In this document: in pieces, positions 44,001-51,059 of the stretch
Numbering within the stretch: position 1 is the first letter of the stretch
Layout of the letters: the number at the start of each line of letters is the position of its first letter
Assembly (NCBI GenBank): GCA_016722375.1
Contig: JADKJG010000003.1
Coordinates: 186,001 to 250,000, forward strand
Direction: 5' to 3'
DNA: 64,000 nt
Origin: Bacteroidota bacterium
GTDB taxonomy: Bacteria > Bacteroidota > Bacteroidia > Chitinophagales > LD1
The notes under the pieces: model-generated
The model's input: only the letters and a program-made list of their open reading frames with translations
The model's database searches: none
Told to the model about the DNA's origin: nothing
Made by a program: the position numbers and the translations under genes

Positions 44001-44649
44001 CGACAATCCCTGCTATGTGCATAGAATGAGGGTCGGTACCACCTTTATTGATTTTGCCGGAATTGTCATAGGCATTCCACCCTTCGTAATCATCAATGAA
44101 GCCATTCGCATCATCATCAATTCCGTTGTTCGGTACCTCTTGATAATTTTTGAAGAAATTCAAATCTTCATGATTCAAATCGAAGGTGCCGTCAATAACT
44201 GCCACTACAATCGTGTCACCGTTCACCGTTATGTTGTTATGGTTCAGCATCCAGGCTTCTGTGGCGTGAATGTCGGCGCCGAACGTTCCGCCGTTCAGGC
44301 CGGTGTTCTGCATGTTCCATTGAAGATTAAAAAAAGAATCGTTCGGAACGAGGGAGCGTTGCTCCACCTTGTGGTTGAACTGTGCTAATTTTACTTTACG
44401 GTTAAGTTGTAAAGCAGAGAGAACGGCTTCGGCAGAATTTGATTCTGTTTTCATCAGCCAGATATTCATCTGCTTTGAGATGTTCTTTATCAATTTCAGT
44501 TCAGGAACTTCATGCAACAACTCTTTGACTTCCGTATCGGAACGAAGCATAACAATCAACTCATCCTGAATGCGATGGTCCTCCCCTCCCCATTGTGAAA
44601 AGGCATCTGTTGAGAATAAAACCAGTAAAAGAAAAATAGCTTGTTTCAT
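41092..44649 (-). CDS. recJ: In-frame fusion of a secreted subtilase with RecJ exonuclease
   Basis: Residues 1-~642 are a secreted S8 protease: signal peptide, DGTFDLNHEDL (Asp), GTDPHSMHIAGI (His), GYRTGTSMASPHIAGG (Ser), a SprB-type repeat (SCNNSCDGSISLTVTGSSNYTY) and the beginning of a T9SS sorting domain (VYPNPAQDILNVSLS). At about residue 643 (near 42720) the sequence changes to RecJ: LNIHPVLCRLLVQRGIETY, DYDVDGT, CDHHNPG, and GHKFAAGLTM in the DHHA1 domain. About 25 N-terminal residues of RecJ and most of the sorting domain are missing. RecJ is a cytoplasmic 5'-3' ssDNA nuclease, so a secreted fusion makes no sense; a deletion or assembly join of two genes is more likely. Confidence 0.88.
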   Translation of the reverse strand: MKQAIFLLLVLFSTDAFSQWGGEDHRIQDELIVMLRSDTEVKELLHEVPELKLIKNISKQMNIWLMKTESNSAEAVLSALQLNRKVKLAQFNHKVEQRSLVPNDSFFNLQWNMQNTGLNGGTFGADIHATEAWMLNHNNITVNGDTIVVAVIDGTFDLNHEDLNFFKNYQEVPNNGIDDDANGFIDDYEGWNAYDNSGKINKGGTDPHSMHIAGIVGAIGNDSIGVAGTCWGVKILRVAGSSTTEADAVAAYDYVIAMRNLYNQTAGAKGAFIVATNSSFGVDNGSPLDFPIWCALYDTMGSLGILSATATANRPQDVDIVHDIPTECPSKWMIAVTNTTATDNLNPGSAYGKVSIDMGAPGTSIYSTYAANGYGYRTGTSMASPHIAGGIAAMYAAACPRLIDDYLTYPDSIALIVKQMMLKGADRLSDLFNKTSTGGRLNLYQAVRNLDEYNCSDCNYLIAKTIQQPSCNNSCDGSISLTVTGSSNYTYDWGTGFGNFNSKQNLCPGFYSVTVKDDSGCLQTQNVSLFMPDSIAITSITTVPVNGSNPGNIIITATAGNYQLEYSLNAVDYQPTATFSIPVSGSYTVYVRSESGCIVQKTVVVNSSNEIEELNDWNVYPNPAQDILNVSLSLSKNTGIILSLNIHPVLCRLLVQRGIETYEQAKYFFRPELSDLHDPFLMKDMDKAINWITLAIERNEKILIYGDYDVDGTTSVATVYSFLKEFYPNRDYYIPNRYTEGYGISTKGIDFAVANNFSLIIALDCGIKSNDKVDYAHSKGIDFIICDHHNPGEEIPKAVAVLDPKRSDCTYPYKELSGCGIGFKLIQAFSIQNGIPPEKYLQYLDLVCVSIGSDIVPITGENRILAYHGLKKLNTNPVNGLRKLLEISSVKKEMTITDVVFILGPRINAAGRIDDAKHAVKLLISEDIDFDAESHAFQLNKLNNERKGLDKDITAHALEMIGGDEILCNRKSTVLFHPEWHKGVIGIVASRLTETYYRPTVVLTESDGKVTGSARSVKNFDLYEAIYECRDLLLQFGGHKFAAGLTMSPDKVEAFSKRFEKVIGGRITDEQLIPQLDIDSELSLEDITPKFYSVLQQMGPFGPENMTPLFITRGVRDTGWSKIVKEEHLKFSLRMGRDEKIDGIGFGLAKKMNLVKSGPFDIAYHIEENEWNGNITLQMMVKDIS

Positions 44650-44684
44650 ATTCTATAGTTAAGACGAATCAATCCGCCTAATAG

Positions 44685-46034
44685 TTAGTGTTCGTTTGAT
44701 TTAATCCATTCGCCCGCCATCTGCAACACCTCCTCGCTATCCCACTTTTGTTCGATTCCGGGAACAGCCATCAGGCGATCCAGCAGTTCATTTTGTTTCT
44801 CCCCTCTGCGTTTTGCTTCGTTGTAAGACAAATCAGAAAAGGTAACCATCGAATAATGTGTCATAAAGCGATCGCCGAATTTCGCGGCAATCTTTTTTTC
44901 AATTTTCGAGCGCAACTGAAAATCTTTTCGACCGCTCAAGTCACGCATTTCGATAAAATTATAGAGTGCCAGGTCGGCAATGGCATCGGCATTTGGTTTC
45001 CGTTGTGTTTGAAATTTATTTAGGGTGCTTTCCCATTCTTCACTGGTTTCATTTAATATTTCATCCAGTTCGCTCACATCTTCAAAGCCACAATTCATTC
45101 CCTGTCCATAGAAGGGCACCACTGCATGGGCCGCGTCGCCTATCAGGCAGGTATTTTTGTAGTTCCAAGGAAAGCACTTCACGGTGACCAGCGAAGAAGT
45201 AGGGTTTTCAAAAAAATCTTTTTTCAATTCAGGCATCAGCGGAACGGCGTCTGCAAAGTTTCTGCTAAAATATTCCTCCACATCCTTTTCTGTGCGAATA
45301 GTATCAAAAGAGTTTTCGCCTTTGAATGGAGCAAAAAGTGTTACCGTAAAGCTGCCGTCCAGATTAGGCAAGGCAATCATCATAAAACTTTCACGCGGCC
45401 AGATATGAAGCGCGTTTTTTTCAATCAAATGAGCGCCGTCCTTTCCGGCAGGGATTTCTAATTCCTTATACCCATACTCTTCATGCTGCTGCGACAAGTT
45501 GAAGTTAGGTGTCTTCTGCATTTCATAACGCACCTCGCTATATGCCCCATCTGCGCCGAAAATATAGTCGGCTTTTCTATGGTGATTGTTCCCATCACTA
45601 GACCTTTGAAATGTCAATTCATTTTTATCGAAATCAAGAGCGGCACAACGTTGGTCGAAATAGAAGTCCACATCGGGAAGTTTATCCGCTTCTTCCACCA
45701 TTATTTTATTCAACTCACCACGCGATACAGAGTATATAGCCTGTCCTTCTTTCCCGTAAGGAATCAAATTGGTTTTCCCATTAAGGTCGTGAATCATCCG
45801 GCCTGTCATAGGGATGGCAATTTTTTCCACAGCTTTATCTAATCCAATCTTTTTCAGCGCCTTCCAGCCGCGATAGCTGAGAGCCAGATTGATCGAGCGC
45901 CCTCCTACAAAACCCGCCCGGCGCATATCCGGTCGGCGTTCATAGACCGAAATTTTATGGCCCCGCTTTGATAAGTAGCAAGCCAGTAGAGAACCGACCA
46001 GTCCGGCGCCTATAATGCTTATATCTTTCTTCAT
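44685..46034 (-). CDS. kmo: Kynurenine 3-monooxygenase
   Basis: This FAD-dependent aromatic hydroxylase converts kynurenine to 3-hydroxykynurenine on the way to quinolinate. The 449 residues contain the FAD motif GAGLVGSLLACYLSKRGHKISVYERRPD, GRSINLALSYRGW, an FGADGAYSEVR motif, LIGDAAHAVVPFYGQGMNCGFED and a C-terminal region with membrane-association character in eukaryotes. All key motifs are intact. It is 35 bp upstream of the protease-RecJ fusion on the same strand. Kynureninase and 3-hydroxyanthranilate dioxygenase genes are not in the window. Confidence 0.94.
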   Translation of the reverse strand: MKKDISIIGAGLVGSLLACYLSKRGHKISVYERRPDMRRAGFVGGRSINLALSYRGWKALKKIGLDKAVEKIAIPMTGRMIHDLNGKTNLIPYGKEGQAIYSVSRGELNKIMVEEADKLPDVDFYFDQRCAALDFDKNELTFQRSSDGNNHHRKADYIFGADGAYSEVRYEMQKTPNFNLSQQHEEYGYKELEIPAGKDGAHLIEKNALHIWPRESFMMIALPNLDGSFTVTLFAPFKGENSFDTIRTEKDVEEYFSRNFADAVPLMPELKKDFFENPTSSLVTVKCFPWNYKNTCLIGDAAHAVVPFYGQGMNCGFEDVSELDEILNETSEEWESTLNKFQTQRKPNADAIADLALYNFIEMRDLSGRKDFQLRSKIEKKIAAKFGDRFMTHYSMVTFSDLSYNEAKRRGEKQNELLDRLMAVPGIEQKWDSEEVLQMAGEWIKSNEH

Positions 46035-46276
46035 AGAATATGAGGGCGAAGGTAACGGAGAATGGAATACCTCGAAATGGAATTGATTTTTGTTTCTGTA
46101 GAACCCAGAAATTAAAATTAGGTATATAAGAAGTCTTCCGTCATTTAGCCGTCATTTTATAGGGGATAGACTGGCATAGGCTATCCACTTATTTGCATTG
46201 CCCCTTTTAGCGATTAGTTTTTTATCAAAAGTTCCTACAGGGCTAGAATAAACATGCTTGCTCAATAATTGAGGCT

Positions 46277-46501
46277 TCAAGGCACTGGGTCATGGCCATG
46301 ACCGCCCCAGGGGTGGCATCTGGATATTCTTTTCAAAGCCAGCCACCCGCCTTTAAATGGGCCATATTTTCTAATGGCCTCCAAGCCATATTCTGAACAA
46401 GTGGGGATATATCGGCAGCTTGGTGGAAGGATAGGAGAGATGAGCGCCTGGTAGAACTTTATGATGCCGATAAAAATCCAGGAGAATAATCTGGAAATCA
46501 T
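46277..46501 (-). CDS. yidD: Membrane protein insertion efficiency factor YidD
   Basis: About 74 residues carry the DUF37 signature: YQALISPILPPSCRYIPTCSEYGLEAIRKYGPFKGGWLALKRISRCHPWGGHGHDPVP. It assists YidC-dependent insertion at the inner membrane. I take ATG 46501, which overlaps the rnpA stop as ATGA, rather than the longer frame to 46525. It is the third gene of the rpmH-rnpA-yidD set. Confidence 0.93.
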   Translation of the reverse strand: MISRLFSWIFIGIIKFYQALISPILPPSCRYIPTCSEYGLEAIRKYGPFKGGWLALKRISRCHPWGGHGHDPVP

Positions 46502-47001
46502 GCCTGGAGCAATTTTGACAGGCAAGCAGTGATGGCTGCTTGGGTTTTGTCCATATCCGGCAATTCTTTCCCTTTATAGATAAACATCAAAGCCATTTGC
46601 TTCTTTTTCTCGACCAGCGACTGGTACAAAGGAATTTTATTTAACCGATAAACCTCTCTCATCAATCGCTTAATTCGGTTGCGATCAACTGCTTTTTTAA
46701 AGTTGGATTTGGATGCCGTGAATCCCGCCTGAGCAGGATAAAAGGAATTGAGGGTGCAGGGGAAATAAACAAGGGTAAATCCGCTCTTGCCGAACGATTT
46801 ACCCTGTTTAAAAAGTTGTTCAATGATTTTCTTGCTCTTGAGCTTCTCCGCTGCGCTAAAGGTGTTTCTCCCTTTCAGCTTTTCGGAGTCAAAGGCATCA
46901 AAGGACCTGACTTGAAAAGGACTATTTGAGTCTCTTCTCGTCTGAAACCGTGAGCTTTTTTCTGCCTCTGGCCCTTCTGCGTGCGATGACTTTTCTTCCA
47001 T
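46498..47001 (-). CDS. rnpA: Ribonuclease P protein component, start inside rpmH
   Basis: RnpA is the protein subunit of RNase P, which trims tRNA 5' ends. The normal core begins about residue 42 (LKGRNTFSAAEKLKSKKIIEQLF) and includes the RNA-binding RNR motif in FKKAVDRNRIKRLMREVYRLN. Upstream of that core the frame has no ATG, GTG or TTG until ATG 47001, which lies inside rpmH in another frame. This gives a ~41-residue N-terminal extension (MEEKSSHAEGPEAEKSSRF...) and an 80-nt overlap with rpmH. The alternative is a CTG start at 46878. Overlap with rpmH is known in Thermus. Confidence 0.92.
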   Translation of the reverse strand: MEEKSSHAEGPEAEKSSRFQTRRDSNSPFQVRSFDAFDSEKLKGRNTFSAAEKLKSKKIIEQLFKQGKSFGKSGFTLVYFPCTLNSFYPAQAGFTASKSNFKKAVDRNRIKRLMREVYRLNKIPLYQSLVEKKKQMALMFIYKGKELPDMDKTQAAITACLSKLLQA

Positions 47002-47077
47002 TTTTAGTACTCATTCTCTCTCTGTAGCCGTGCTTGTTTGCTCTTTTTCTTCGGCTGGGTTGGAATGTCCGTTTCAT
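46922..47077 (-). CDS. rpmH: Ribosomal protein L34 (bL34)
   Basis: A 51-residue basic frame reads MKRTFQPSRRKRANKHGYRE, then RMSTKNGRKVIARRRARGRK and KLTVSDEKRLK. This is a complete L34. It is first in the rpmH-rnpA-yidD set and its last 80 nt overlap the only conventional rnpA start in another frame. Confidence 0.97.
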   Translation of the reverse strand: MKRTFQPSRRKRANKHGYRERMSTKNGRKVIARRRARGRKKLTVSDEKRLK

Positions 47078-47149
47078 AGTCTAAGGTATATTGTTTTTTC
47101 TAAAAGGGTGGCAAATATAAAAGGTTATTTGGTTTATCCGCGTTGCCGG

Positions 47150-48688
47150 TTAGGAATTCATCGCCACAAGGAACTCTTCGTTGGTTTTGGTGCCCTTCAT
47201 CTGTTGGGTCAGGAAGTTCATCGCCTCTTCCGAAGTCATGTCAGCGATGTGATTGCGCAACACCCACATTCTTTGCAGCACATCTTTGCTCAACAACAAG
47301 TCATCACGACGGGTTGAAGAAGATACGATGTCAATGGACGGATAAATACGACGGTTAGAAAGTTTGCGGTCGAGTTGCAATTCCATATTACCCGTTCCTT
47401 TAAATTCCTCAAAAATCACTTCATCCATTTTCGAGCCGGTATCAATCAGGGCCGTAGCGAGAATAGTCAAAGAGCCGCCGTTTTCAATCTTTCTGGCAGC
47501 GCCGAAGAACTGCTTTGGTTTCTGCATCGCATTGGCTTCAACTCCTCCCGACAAAACTTTGCCTGAAGATGGAGATACCGTATTGTGCGCCCGTGCTAGA
47601 CGGGTAATTGAATCAAGGAGAATCACTACATCGTGCCCGCACTCAACCATTCTTTTGGCTTTTTGCAACACAATGGCCGAAACCTTTACGTGTTTGTCAG
47701 CAGGCTCATCAAACGTGGAGGCAATCACTTCGCCGTTTACGTTTCTTTCCATATCGGTTACCTCCTCCGGTCTTTCATCTACTAACAAGACGATGAGGTA
47801 AACCTCTGGGTGGTTTTTGGCAATTGCGTTGGCAATTTCTTTGAGGATAGTTGTCTTACCGGTCTTTGGTTGAGACACAATCATACCCCGTTGTCCTTTT
47901 CCGATGGGAGTGAACAGGTCAATAATACGAGTGGTGAGGTCTGTAGGTTTGGTGAAAAGATTGAACTTTTCGTGAGGGAAGAGAGGCGTGAGATAATCAA
48001 AAGCTACCCGGTCGCGCACTTCTTCCGGCGCACGTCCGTTCAAAGTATCTACCTTCAACAAAGCAAAATATTTTTCACCGGCCTTTGGAGGACGAACATA
48101 TCCCGCTACCGTATCTCCGGTTTTCAAACCAAACAATTTGATCTGCGAAGGCGAAACATAAATATCATCTGGTGAAGAGAGGTAACTGTAATCGGAAGAG
48201 CGGAGGAATCCATATCCATCCGGCATCATTTCCAATACACCTGAACCTTCAACGACCGCATCGGTTTCAACGGTGAAAATACTAACCGCTCTTTTGCTGG
48301 GATCGTCCTGTCTTTCTTCGCGATTAATCGAATTGCCATTATTTGCATTAGAGGAATAATGCTCTCTTTCTCTGGCAGGAGGAGTGTTCATCACATCTCC
48401 ACGCTCCGACTGCACACGGGCCGGACGGTCTGAAAGTTCTTCTTCTCCATCTTCTTTTTTGGTTTTCAGTTCCGCACCAATGGGTTTGCGGGTTCTGGGT
48501 TTCTTAACCTTTTCCTTTTGACTATCGCCCTCGTCTTCGGTGGTTGGCGGAGCGAGTGCCTGTGCATCGAGCACTTTCAGAATCAGTTCTTGCTTTTCCA
48601 TTTCTTCTGAGCCTTTCACATTAAGTTTATCGGCTACCTCCCTTAGTTCGGGCAAAATCATCTCGTTTAGCTGGAGAATGTCGTACAT
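47150..48688 (-). CDS. rho: Transcription termination factor Rho
   Basis: The 512-residue RNA helicase has an N-terminal Rho_N helix region (MYDILQLNEMILPELREVADKLNV), a charged, arginine-rich linker (about 45-130) typical of Bacteroidota Rho, an RNA-binding cold-shock-like domain (VEGSGVLEMMPDGYGFLRSSDYSYLSSPDDIYVSPSQI), and the ATPase core with Walker A SQPKTGKTT, the Q-loop region and DSITRLARAHN. It terminates untranslated transcripts. The gene lies upstream of rpmH on the same strand and divergent from serS. Confidence 0.97.
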   Translation of the reverse strand: MYDILQLNEMILPELREVADKLNVKGSEEMEKQELILKVLDAQALAPPTTEDEGDSQKEKVKKPRTRKPIGAELKTKKEDGEEELSDRPARVQSERGDVMNTPPAREREHYSSNANNGNSINREERQDDPSKRAVSIFTVETDAVVEGSGVLEMMPDGYGFLRSSDYSYLSSPDDIYVSPSQIKLFGLKTGDTVAGYVRPPKAGEKYFALLKVDTLNGRAPEEVRDRVAFDYLTPLFPHEKFNLFTKPTDLTTRIIDLFTPIGKGQRGMIVSQPKTGKTTILKEIANAIAKNHPEVYLIVLLVDERPEEVTDMERNVNGEVIASTFDEPADKHVKVSAIVLQKAKRMVECGHDVVILLDSITRLARAHNTVSPSSGKVLSGGVEANAMQKPKQFFGAARKIENGGSLTILATALIDTGSKMDEVIFEEFKGTGNMELQLDRKLSNRRIYPSIDIVSSSTRRDDLLLSKDVLQRMWVLRNHIADMTSEEAMNFLTQQMKGTKTNEEFLVAMNS

Positions 48689-48958
48689 GTTTGAGTTTTA
48701 AATTTGACTTTTGAATCGTGAATTATGAATGGTTGCTCCTACAAGCAGAAACACATCTTTACAGTGCTATTCCAAAAACTATATTTTATGTTTTGAGTAT
48801 TAAGTCCAGAAAATTTTAGAAGGGACTGGTTGAATCCGGTGAGAATCTCTTCGGATAACGATGCAATGTTAGATATTCTTTCCGATTCGCCAAATATTTT
48901 TCTGTCTGCATCTTTCCCCTCAAATTTTAACTTCGCCCGTCATTACATTTTTCCTATT

Positions 48959-50227
48959 ATGCTTGAAATTGCCTACCTCCGAAATCACGCTGCCGAAGCC
49001 CGCGAACGCTTGACCGTAAAGAACTTTAAAGAAATCAATTTGGTGGATGAAGCCCTATTGGTTGATGAAACCCGCCGTTCGGTTCAAAAACAATTGGACG
49101 ACAACCTGTCGCGCCAAAACCTGATAGCCAAAGAAATAGGAGAGTTGTTCAAATCGGGCAAGAAGGAAGATGCCGAAAAGAAAAAAGCCGAAACCGCTAC
49201 TTTAAAAGAAGAATCAAAATCTTTGGAGACCTCGCTTCAAAAAGCGGAGGGTGACCTGCATTATATTCTTGTGCGGATTCCCAATCTGCCACATGCCTCG
49301 GTTCCGAAGGGGAAAACGCCGGAAGAAAATGAAGTAGTGAAACAAGTAGGCACCATCCCTACCTTGGCTGGCGATGCTTTGCCTCATTGGGAGATTGCTA
49401 AGAAGTATGACCTGTTTGATTTGGAGTTGGGCGTGAAAATCACTGGCGCCGGTTTTCCGGTATATAAAGGAAAGGGTGCCAAGTTGCAGCGTTCGCTGGT
49501 CAGTTTTTTTTTAGATGAAGCCATTGCCGCCGGATATACCGAGGTCATTCCTCCGTATATGGTCAACGAAGCTTCTGCTTTTTGCACCGGCCAACTGCCC
49601 GACAAAGAAGGGCAGATGTATTACATCAACGAAGATAAATTCTACCTCATTCCAACTGCCGAGGTGCCGGTGACGAATATTGTTCGCGATGAAATTCTAG
49701 AAGAAAAAAATCTACCCTTAAAATTCACAGCCTACTCTCCCTGCTTTCGCCGCGAAGCGGGTTCTTATGGAAAAGATGTGCGGGGGCTGAACCGCGTACA
49801 TCAATTTGAAAAAGTAGAGATTGTTCAAATCGCCCATCCCGATAAAAGCTATGAAATATTGGAGGGAATGGTGAAGCATGTAGAAGGCCTGCTTCAAAAA
49901 TTGGAACTCCCATACCGCATCTTGCGTCTTTGCGGCGGCGATATGGGGTTCACCTCGGCGCTTACTTATGATTTTGAAGTATTCAGTGCCGCGCAACAGC
50001 GTTGGCTCGAGGTCAGTTCTGTTTCCAACTTTGAAACCTTCCAGAGCCACCGCCTCAAGGTGCGCTTTCGCGATGAAAACAAAAAGACCCGCCTCGTTCA
50101 CACTCTCAATGGCAGTGCTTTGGCGCTTCCGCGCATCGTCGCTTCTTTATTAGAGAATCATCAGTCGGGCGGAAGGGTCAATATCCCCGCAGCCCTCCAA
50201 GCCTATACAGGGTTTAGCACGATTTAG
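48959..50227 (+). CDS. serS: Serine-tRNA ligase
   Basis: From ATG 48959 (MLEIAYLRNHAAEARERL) the protein has 422 residues, the normal length. The N-terminal coiled-coil tRNA arm (about 30-110) precedes the class II core: TGQLPDKEGQMYYI, motif 2 SPCFRREAGSYGKDVRGLNRVHQFEKVE, and motif 3 NGSALALPRIVASLLENHQ. A longer frame to 48830 has no family similarity. Repeat array 5 starts 28 bp after its stop. Confidence 0.96.
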   Translation: MLEIAYLRNHAAEARERLTVKNFKEINLVDEALLVDETRRSVQKQLDDNLSRQNLIAKEIGELFKSGKKEDAEKKKAETATLKEESKSLETSLQKAEGDLHYILVRIPNLPHASVPKGKTPEENEVVKQVGTIPTLAGDALPHWEIAKKYDLFDLELGVKITGAGFPVYKGKGAKLQRSLVSFFLDEAIAAGYTEVIPPYMVNEASAFCTGQLPDKEGQMYYINEDKFYLIPTAEVPVTNIVRDEILEEKNLPLKFTAYSPCFRREAGSYGKDVRGLNRVHQFEKVEIVQIAHPDKSYEILEGMVKHVEGLLQKLELPYRILRLCGGDMGFTSALTYDFEVFSAAQQRWLEVSSVSNFETFQSHRLKVRFRDENKKTRLVHTLNGSALALPRIVASLLENHQSGGRVNIPAALQAYTGFSTI

Positions 50228-50255
50228 CTACTACAACCCTTCATTTCACTGAATA

Positions 50256-50549
50256 ATATACGTATTCAGAGGCACTTTATTCGTAAGCGAAGTAAAATAG
50301 TTCGTAAGGAATCAGGTTTGATTCGTTAAGGGCATGGTTTTATTCGTAATAAGTAATTGACAATAGTTATTTAGAACTAATTATTTAGTATAAAACACTA
50401 GGTAGTTGGTATTATTAAAACAAAATAGGCTGTTTCTAATGGTTATAAAGAAAAAAGTGATTCGTGGTATGCATAAGCTGCCGCCAGATATGCATAACTT
50501 GTTGTCGGATACTAATCTTTTTGTTATTTTTACTAATAAATAAGTTCCA
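50256..50549. repeat. Array 5: about 14 units in 21-bp phase, strongly diverged
   Basis: Between serS and the next gene, TTCGTAA-like heptamers recur at the same position of successive 21-bp units: 50280-50286, 50301-50307, 50322-50328 and 50343-50349, with a degenerate one at 50259. Two further units in the same phase carry TATGCATAA (50468, 50489). Units between them are decayed. The region is AT-rich with stops in all frames, so non-coding. It is the most eroded of the five arrays. Confidence 0.8.
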
Positions 50550-50589
50550 TTTAAGAATTGTTCATTCTTTTATAACCAATTATTGAGCC

Positions 50590-51003
50590 ATGATAATTAT
50601 TGCCCTTTCAAGAAGTACGCGCAGTATGCGCAAAAGACCCTTGATGCCCAACTTTGTGCCGTACGTCAAAGACCTGATGTATCGAAATAAGATTTCGATA
50701 CCTAGACTGGCCGGCCGGTTGTCCACCACGCCCGACACGGTTTACCGTATGATGCGTCGCGATGACTGGAAAATGAGTGAAATTATTTTGACGGGCGAAA
50801 TATTGAAAACTAATCTGTTTGAATTCTTCGTGAAGCCTGCATCAGAATCACCTGCGACTGAAGTTTCTGCTTCCTTGGAAGGAACTGCACCGGTTCCGGC
50901 TGACGAGATACAAACACTGCGCCACCGGAATGAATTACTGGAACAAGAGAACCGTCTGCTGCGCGAAATGATGGAGATAATGAAACAAAAGGGACAGCCT
51001 TAG
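50590..51003 (+). CDS. Small HTH-like protein with C-terminal leucine-zipper coiled coil
   Basis: The 137 residues contain a helical N-terminal domain (about 15-75: PNFVPYVKDLMYRNKISIPRLAGRLSTTPDTVYRMMRRDDW), which reads like a Cro/XRE-type helix-turn-helix with recognition helix TPDTVYRMM, then a Pro/Ser/Glu-rich linker and a classical coiled coil with leucines every seven residues (IQTLRHRNELLEQENRLLREMMEIM). A dimeric DNA-binding regulator is plausible. I see no named family. A shorter start at ATG 50626 is possible. It lies 40 bp downstream of array 5; any link with the repeats is speculation. Confidence 0.7.
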   Translation: MIIIALSRSTRSMRKRPLMPNFVPYVKDLMYRNKISIPRLAGRLSTTPDTVYRMMRRDDWKMSEIILTGEILKTNLFEFFVKPASESPATEVSASLEGTAPVPADEIQTLRHRNELLEQENRLLREMMEIMKQKGQP

Positions 51004-51059
51004 TTTGGCCGTACACAATTTCTATTTTCACCCACCGTTATTATCATTCAATTTTTAAG

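Noticed and set aside
41092..44649. A functional secreted nuclease made of protease plus RecJ
   Set aside because: Both domains lose parts exactly at the join and RecJ works in the cytoplasm; deletion or misassembly explains it better.
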